DNA from: JANRLJ01 sp034437895
Lineage (GTDB): Bacteria > Chloroflexota > Anaerolineae > Aggregatilineales > Phototrophicaceae
NCBI GenBank assembly: GCA_034437895.1
Contig: DAOTTO010000239.1
Location: 1 to 9,159 of the forward strand
Reading direction: 5' to 3'
DNA length: 9,159 nucleotides
Part shown: piece by piece, positions 4,679-9,159 of the stretch
Layout: each line of letters starts with the position of its first letter
Position numbering within the stretch: the stretch's first letter is position 1
Made by a program: the position numbers and the translations under genes
The notes under the pieces: generated by a model
What the model was told of the DNA's origin: nothing
The model's database searches: none
The model's input: only the letters and a program-made list of their open reading frames with translations

Positions 4679-6238
4679 TTACTGCCCGATCACTTCCAGC
4701 GCCGCCAGCGTCGGACGATTGACACTCGCCGCCGGAAAAGTGATATTCAGCGTCCCATCCGTTACCGTTACCGTGAATGTTTTCGTCACTGCCGCCAGAT
4801 ACCCAACATCTGCCGTGATGTCATAATTGGTTAACACCGTCGTGCCTTCAAGCTGCACATTGAACACGCGCTTGTTCACACCGGGGATACCGCGATTCGC
4901 GCCGCCGACCCAATAAAGCTCGGCGAAATGCAGCCGGACGGTATACGTCCCATTCGTGACGGGCAGCGCATAACTGAATCCCAGCGTATCCGCGCTGGTG
5001 CTGCGTTCTGTGGTGTAAAGACCGTCATCCGTCGTATTCGCAATCGGGTTAGGCAAATTACTGACCACGCCGCCCGTGAAATACGCATCTGCCGCCCAAC
5101 TCACGCCGCTGAACGTGCCACCGCTGCCGCCTGCATCAATCCGATACAAGACTGTCGCGGGAACGGGCGTAGGAGTCGCCGTCGCGCTGCCGCCAGTGAC
5201 CACCGAAAACTGCACCGTCAGCGCCGCACCTGCTGTGCCGCTGGCGTTATCCGCTGAATACGGTGTTGCACTGAGCGTGTGCGTCCCCAAAGAAAGCACC
5301 CAAGGGTCATACAACCCGCCATTATTGGGGCCGGGCGCATACGGCGGACCGTTCTCCGTGCGATAATTGGCATTTCCATCAAAACCGAAGCGCACACTTT
5401 CCACCTGACCGCTGACGTTGGCGCGGACGTTGACACGCGGATACACGCTCAAATCCAGCACATAGCCGTCGCTGAGGTTGATGATGTCCGCATCGGTATC
5501 GGCGTTCACCAGCGTGAGCGACGAAACCGCCCGTCCGCCGGGCGTAGGTGTGCGAGTCGGCGTGGGGGTTGGGGTGCGCGTCGCCGTCGGCCCACCGGGA
5601 GTGGGTGTGCGAGTAGGGGTCGCTGGCACAGCAGTTGGCGCAATACATGGGGGTGTTCCATAGCTCGTACAAGATTGATTGACAGATGTGTCTCCATAAC
5701 TTGCTGTAAATCGACCATTAACTACTGGATCATCCGTTAAGATCGCCCCATTAGCTCTGATAGAGTCTATTACAGGGACAACTCGAAAAACCAAGCCTTG
5801 TGGGGGATACTCTAAGTAATAGTTACCATCTCCCGAACCCATCCCAACAGGATTTCCATAAGTATCAAGGATTGTAGATACTAATACGCTCATAGGTATT
5901 AATATTTGCGTTGCTATGTTATTTGTAAATCTAACCGATACTTCGCCTCCAAACATAAATGGTGTAGAACTGTTAGGAACCCAATAATAAGTTCCATTGG
6001 CCTCGTTGTTCGAAGCCTGACCAGAATAAACTCTGTACTGAATATTCATAGAAGCTAGTAGGCTTCTAACCTCTGCTTGTGTTGTGAGTCCAGGCTGAAT
6101 ACCTAAAAAACAAGCTCGCTGACAATTGGGGCTAGTCAATAGATCGTGTAACTGCTGACTCTCTGAAGTCTGTGCAGACAATTTATTGAATGATAGTAAC
6201 ATTAGAATTAGTAAGATCAACTTTGTAAATCTCATCAT
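4679..6238 (-). CDS. Exported multidomain protein with Ig-like and malectin domains
   Basis: This 519-residue protein begins with a signal peptide (about 1-22, MMRFTK, hydrophobic LILLILMLL, cleavage after LSA). An N-terminal domain (30-200) contains 'CQRACFLGIQPGLTT' (39-53), a Cys/Gly motif I associate with Chloroflexota exported proteins of unknown function. A Thr/Pro linker (201-235), an Ig-like domain (236-348), a short TPTP linker (351-362) and a malectin domain (364-519) follow. The malectin domain has the typical 'YRIDAGG' start, 'YTVRLHFAELYW' (432-443), 'RVFNVQLEG' and a 'LNITF...LAALEV' end. Malectin domains bind oligosaccharides, so a role at the cell surface or on extracellular polysaccharide is likely. 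The start is one of two ATGs (6238 or 6235) preceded by AAGGAG at 4 or 7 nt. The reading frame stays open upstream to 6325 but overlaps the preceding gene, so that extension was rejected. The first part of the gene is AT-rich; from the linker onward it is GC-rich. Confidence 0.85.
   Translation of the reverse strand: MMRFTKLILLILMLLSFNKLSAQTSESQQLHDLLTSPNCQRACFLGIQPGLTTQAEVRSLLASMNIQYRVYSGQASNNEANGTYYWVPNSSTPFMFGGEVSVRFTNNIATQILIPMSVLVSTILDTYGNPVGMGSGDGNYYLEYPPQGLVFRVVPVIDSIRANGAILTDDPVVNGRFTASYGDTSVNQSCTSYGTPPCIAPTAVPATPTRTPTPGGPTATRTPTPTPTRTPTPGGRAVSSLTLVNADTDADIINLSDGYVLDLSVYPRVNVRANVSGQVESVRFGFDGNANYRTENGPPYAPGPNNGGLYDPWVLSLGTHTLSATPYSADNASGTAGAALTVQFSVVTGGSATATPTPVPATVLYRIDAGGSGGTFSGVSWAADAYFTGGVVSNLPNPIANTTDDGLYTTERSTSADTLGFSYALPVTNGTYTVRLHFAELYWVGGANRGIPGVNKRVFNVQLEGTTVLTNYDITADVGYLAAVTKTFTVTVTDGTLNITFPAASVNRPTLAALEVIGQ
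5520..5636 (-). repeat. Low-complexity Thr/Pro linker coding stretch
   Basis: GC-rich short repeats encode TPTRTPTPGG-like units of the malectin protein. The sharp change of base composition in this gene lies at this stretch, near 5640. Confidence 0.7.
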
Positions 6239-6258
6239 GCTTCTCCTTAGCAACTTGT

Positions 6259-9075
6259 TTATGGACACTGTAGGTCGATGCCATTGGCGAAAGTGGCTCC
6301 ATCTTGAAGAAGAGGCCACAACCAAAGTGGATCAATAAGTTCTACGAGGCCATATGCTGTCTGGTTAAAGAACTCAAAATAGATTTGGTATAGGTCAACA
6401 CCTGCAGCAATTGGATCAAGACCAAACTCGCGGGTTCTTGGGTCAATCTGTGCAAAGCTAGTTGCGATTGGAGTAGGTAAAGAATTGCGTACTATGCCCC
6501 CAACTGCACCTGAAATATAATATGCACTTATATCAAGGTGAGGATTAGCAGCGGGAGTCAGCAACTCTAGGCCTGTGGCACCTGATAGCCCAAGCTGTCC
6601 ATTGGCAGGAACAGTTGGATAGATGGATGGTGTCCATCCAGAAATGCTTACCGAATTCAGATGTGCATAACCAATCCAAAGCCACCCTACATTAGCATTG
6701 ATAAGGTATACGATATTGGCATTGGCGCTGTTTTGACTTAACTGAGCTACCAGTGATTGCTTAACATTTGGATGTAATGATGCGATGCGAATGCGTATCA
6801 CGACAAAATTGCCGAGGTTTTGGTTATCACCTTGTCCAGATGCGAGATCAACGATCATCACCTCAGCCGGTGCCGATGAAATCGCAGGGAAGTTAGCCCC
6901 ACCACCAGGTCTATTCACATCACGCGAACACAGTGGTTGTACGCTTGTTGGGTTTGGTGTTGGCGTACCTGGACCTGCATAGGCGCGATCAACAAAGTCA
7001 GGATCGCTTAGACGAGATTGAGGGGTAGTAGTGAGAGGTAACGGAAAAACAGTCGCTAATTGCTGCCAAGTCGCAAGAGCAGGTGGTGTATTGGTAGAAA
7101 AATCAACCTGACCCAATACAAGAACTTTCCATGCGCTGAGTTCGTCGCCGGGAGAAAATTGAATCGAGAGTGAATGTTGATTGCTGCCGTCGCTGTTCAT
7201 CATGTAAGCAGTAGCGAAGGCACGTAGGTAGAAAATGCGCGTACCATCTGGGGACAAAGAAGGATTTGACTCAGTATCGTTCGCTGTATTGGTCAGATTG
7301 GTCTGGTTTGTGCTGTCGATGTTCGTACGGAAAATATCGTATGATGTGGATCCAAATTTGTGAAAGACTAACTGTGTGTTCGTAGCCCATATTGGGTTGA
7401 GTAACCCATTGGTAGAAGTGACTTCGTTAGAACCTGAACCCGTCGGACTAGCGACATATACCCTGCGGTCTGGCCCACTAGGATTGCTCACACTGTACAA
7501 AATTTTGGTGCCATCAAATGACCAACTGTGAAAGATGGGTGTTGTGGTTACGCTCGTAATCGGATGAATATTGCTGCCATCGCCGTTCATCACGTAAAGT
7601 TGTAAACTGCCACTACGATTAGAGGTGAAGGCAATTTGTGTCCCACTTGGCGACCAATAAGCGGCGTAGTTCGTAGACCCGCTTGTTAAAGCGATCACAT
7701 TCGTGCCATTGCTATTCATCACATAAATATTCGCCGGAGAGCCAGCCTCGTAAAGAATTTTTGTACCATCGGCCGACCACTGTGGATTACGTTTAGCGAC
7801 ATTTCCCGTCGTGACAGGATGTACATTACTCCCGTCGCTATTCATGACGAAGATATTTATACCGGGGTTAGTTGAAGGGGAACGGTCTGAGGTAAAGGCA
7901 ATGAACTGCCCATTGGGTGAGACAGCAGGCTCACGATTGTTTCCGTCCCCTGTAACAGCTCCTCCAGCGGTAAATCCTGTAATACCGCGTAAGTTTGTAC
8001 CATCCGGGTTCGCAAGGTAAATATCCCACTTAAACTGGTATTGATTAAGTGGAGTCTTCTTTGTGAAGATTAATTGCTCTTGGGAGGTAGCTAATGTGGT
8101 GTAATACTCTGGCGAAGAAAATTGGCTTACACTGTCTTGCTGGGGTGATGCAATCTCCCCTGTCTCGCCATTTGCCCAGATATTTACGTTGTCTAACAGA
8201 TAGCCACTCGCCAAATTTACTTCGCCTGACATAGAAACAAGGCCGGCAGGAAGCGGCATACTATCGGTGAAAACAATCGCTTCTGTGCCATCAATAGCGA
8301 CTCGGATTTCCTGACCCACAATCGAAGCACGAAGAGTATGCCAACTATCAAGGTAAGAGGTGTTTAATGAGCTAGATTGAATCAGGAAACCGCTGCGATA
8401 AAGCTCAATCTCGCCTGTTGATCTAACAACCACAGCGTAAGTACCAGATTCGTTTTCTCGAAAGTTCAGTTGAAACAGACCGTAATCAATGTAAAAGCTC
8501 AGTTCAACGACCATATCGGAGAGTAAGCCGATGCCATTAAATAAAGGCATAATACTTACATCATTGTAGGAAGCCAAAACATTGTTATTTTGAAAAGGCA
8601 TAACTGAGGATGCCCATCCCAAAACCCAGTTATCCTCTGGATAAAAATCGTCAAAATTATCTGAAAATACCAGTGGTAACGTAATTGGAGTAGCAGTTGA
8701 GGAAGATGTTACTTCTATTGTGGGAATTGGGGTTTCGGTTAATGTCGCCGTCGGCGTGACGGTTGCTGTCGTTTCGGCGGTGGATTCGGGCGTGAAGGTG
8801 GGCAGCAGCGTTGGCGTTTCGGTCAACGTCGGAAATAAAGTTGGCGTTTCGGTCAACGTCGGGAATAAAGTCGGCGTTTCGGTGAATGTGGGCGTGAGGG
8901 TGGGTGCTTCGGTGGGGAGGGGCAGCGGTGTTGGGGTTTCGGTGAAAGTCGGGATGGGTGTAGGTGGGATGGGTTCGGGCGTGGTCTCTTGGGCGAGAGT
9001 CGGCGCGAGGAGCAGTAACAGCGCGATGCTAACTATTACCCCCCCCCCCATAATTTTCTTGTAAATAAACGTCAT
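6259..9075 (-). CDS. Exported protein with Thr/Pro stalk, ConA-like domain, PD40 beta-propeller and inactive M23-like region
   Basis: This 938-residue protein starts with a signal peptide (1-28, cleavage after TLA), then a Thr/Pro/Glu-rich repeat stalk (31-133, TFTETPTL units), a concanavalin-A-like domain (about 134-305, 'VFSDNFDD...WVLG...LLDNVNIWAN'), and a TolB/PD40-type propeller (about 330-650). At least six blades carry the 'xMNSDGSNxHPxT' signature (412-422, 454-464, 497-507, 585-595, 627-637) with 'SPNGQFIAFTSDR'-type strands. The C-terminal part (735-860) resembles an M23 peptidase: YAHL (803-806), a 'GQLGLSGATG' turn (826-835) and PHLD (845-848), but the first HxxxD motif is absent and the last HxH is HxD, so it is probably a non-catalytic binding module. 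No anchor motif is visible. The start is ATG (9075) with AGGAG 7 nt upstream. Eleven G occupy codons 9-13. First gene of a two-gene operon; 20 bp separate its stop from the malectin-protein start. Confidence 0.82.
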   Translation of the reverse strand: MTFIYKKIMGGGVIVSIALLLLLAPTLAQETTPEPIPPTPIPTFTETPTPLPLPTEAPTLTPTFTETPTLFPTLTETPTLFPTLTETPTLLPTFTPESTAETTATVTPTATLTETPIPTIEVTSSSTATPITLPLVFSDNFDDFYPEDNWVLGWASSVMPFQNNNVLASYNDVSIMPLFNGIGLLSDMVVELSFYIDYGLFQLNFRENESGTYAVVVRSTGEIELYRSGFLIQSSSLNTSYLDSWHTLRASIVGQEIRVAIDGTEAIVFTDSMPLPAGLVSMSGEVNLASGYLLDNVNIWANGETGEIASPQQDSVSQFSSPEYYTTLATSQEQLIFTKKTPLNQYQFKWDIYLANPDGTNLRGITGFTAGGAVTGDGNNREPAVSPNGQFIAFTSDRSPSTNPGINIFVMNSDGSNVHPVTTGNVAKRNPQWSADGTKILYEAGSPANIYVMNSNGTNVIALTSGSTNYAAYWSPSGTQIAFTSNRSGSLQLYVMNGDGSNIHPITSVTTTPIFHSWSFDGTKILYSVSNPSGPDRRVYVASPTGSGSNEVTSTNGLLNPIWATNTQLVFHKFGSTSYDIFRTNIDSTNQTNLTNTANDTESNPSLSPDGTRIFYLRAFATAYMMNSDGSNQHSLSIQFSPGDELSAWKVLVLGQVDFSTNTPPALATWQQLATVFPLPLTTTPQSRLSDPDFVDRAYAGPGTPTPNPTSVQPLCSRDVNRPGGGANFPAISSAPAEVMIVDLASGQGDNQNLGNFVVIRIRIASLHPNVKQSLVAQLSQNSANANIVYLINANVGWLWIGYAHLNSVSISGWTPSIYPTVPANGQLGLSGATGLELLTPAANPHLDISAYYISGAVGGIVRNSLPTPIATSFAQIDPRTREFGLDPIAAGVDLYQIYFEFFNQTAYGLVELIDPLWLWPLLQDGATFANGIDLQCP
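8811..8900 (-). repeat. Three 30-bp tandem repeats in the Thr/Pro stalk
   Basis: Units at 8811-8840 and 8841-8870 differ at two positions or fewer, and a third diverged unit lies at 8871-8900. Each encodes ten residues of the LFPTLTETPT type. The length is a multiple of three, so unit gain or loss would keep the frame. Confidence 0.8.
9039..9049 (-). repeat. Homopolymer G11 tract in the signal-peptide coding region
   Basis: Eleven C on the plus strand are eleven G on the coding strand, spanning codons 9-13 (Met-Gly-Gly-Gly-Val). Ten G would give ATG, three GGG, then TAA. Twelve G would read through GGT AAT AGT to TAG. A length change therefore switches the protein off almost at once. This is typical of phase-variable loci, though such a run is also prone to sequencing error. 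Confidence 0.85.
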
Positions 9076-9114
9076 GCGATGGCTCCTGTTGTGATGGTGA
9101 GTTTGCTACGGGGC

Positions 9115-9120
9115 AGTGTA
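9115..9120 (-). promoter_or_regulatory. Candidate -10 box for the exported-protein operon
   Basis: On the minus strand this reads TACACT, about 39 nt before the ATG. The -35 is poor. The surrounding TTGTACACT is similar to the GTGTACAAT candidate upstream of the Roadblock gene. Confidence 0.2.
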
Positions 9121-9159
9121 CAACATTTTTAGGGATGCGAGGTTAAGTTCGGTTTAAGG

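Noticed and set aside
4928..5740. Several plus- and minus-strand open frames over the malectin and linker region
   Set aside because: They are Arg/Ala-rich products of out-of-frame GC-rich codons, with no domain features, overlapping a gene with clear domains.
4679..6325. Start of the malectin protein 29 codons further upstream (to 6325)
   Set aside because: It overlaps the end of the preceding gene, has no ribosome binding site, and would bury the signal peptide inside the chain. AAGGAG just before the double ATG at 6238/6235 supports the shorter form.
6480..6870. Active M23 endopeptidase
   Set aside because: The first zinc motif is absent and the terminal HxH is HxD.
8811..8900. CRISPR array
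   Set aside because: The units are directly adjacent with no spacers, are multiples of three, and encode a regular Thr/Pro peptide.
8720..9064. Plus-strand open frame rich in Val/Gly/Ser (about 114 codons)
   Set aside because: It is the complement of the Thr/Pro-repeat stalk. Its VGVSVNVG repeats come from the reverse complement of TPTL codons, and it has no plausible start context.

Overview
The window most likely comes from a member of the Chloroflexota (Anaerolineae-like). This is an inference from gene content and style. It carries exported proteins with long Thr/Pro 'TPTPT' linkers, a Roadblock/LC7 protein next to V4R and receiver-domain regulators, and a small deazaflavin-type oxidoreductase, with a host G+C of roughly 55-60 % by eye. 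No rRNA or other phylogenetic marker is present.

Layout. Bases 1-120 form a tightly folding block (three nested or adjacent perfect inverted repeats) that looks like the right end of an IS200/IS605-type tnpB element with the 3' part of its omega RNA. The nuclease gene would lie to the left of the window. A 9-nt-period repeat follows (193-219). A minus-strand gene for a DDN-type F420/flavin oxidoreductase (283-603) is divergent from a plus-strand gene for a pyruvate-kinase-family protein without the C-terminal regulatory domain (867-2414). That gene converges, 3 bp apart, on a minus-strand signalling group: Roadblock/LC7 protein (4494-4123), V4R-domain protein (4018-3383), and response regulator with a degenerate GGDEF-like output domain (3287-2418). 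Both gaps inside this group, each about 100 bp, are filled with facing arrays of 7-nt repeats.

The right half (9075-4679, minus strand) is a two-gene operon for exported, probably cell-surface or secreted proteins. The first gene encodes a 938-residue protein: signal peptide, Thr/Pro repeat stalk, concanavalin-A-like domain, PD40/TolB-like beta-propeller, and a region resembling an M23 peptidase fold whose metal ligands are lost. The second, 20 bp downstream, encodes a 519-residue protein: signal peptide, N-terminal Cys-containing domain, Thr/Pro linker, Ig-like domain, malectin domain. Both look built to bind carbohydrate or peptidoglycan-like polymers.

Two points stand out. First, the 938-residue gene has a run of 11 G in codons 9-13, inside the signal-peptide N-region. 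Gain or loss of one G gives a stop codon within a few triplets, the arrangement expected of a phase-variable surface protein. Second, DNA from about 5640 to 8715 is clearly lower in G+C than both flanks, and each edge of this block lies in a Thr/Pro-linker coding stretch. This suggests modular exchange through the linker sequences.
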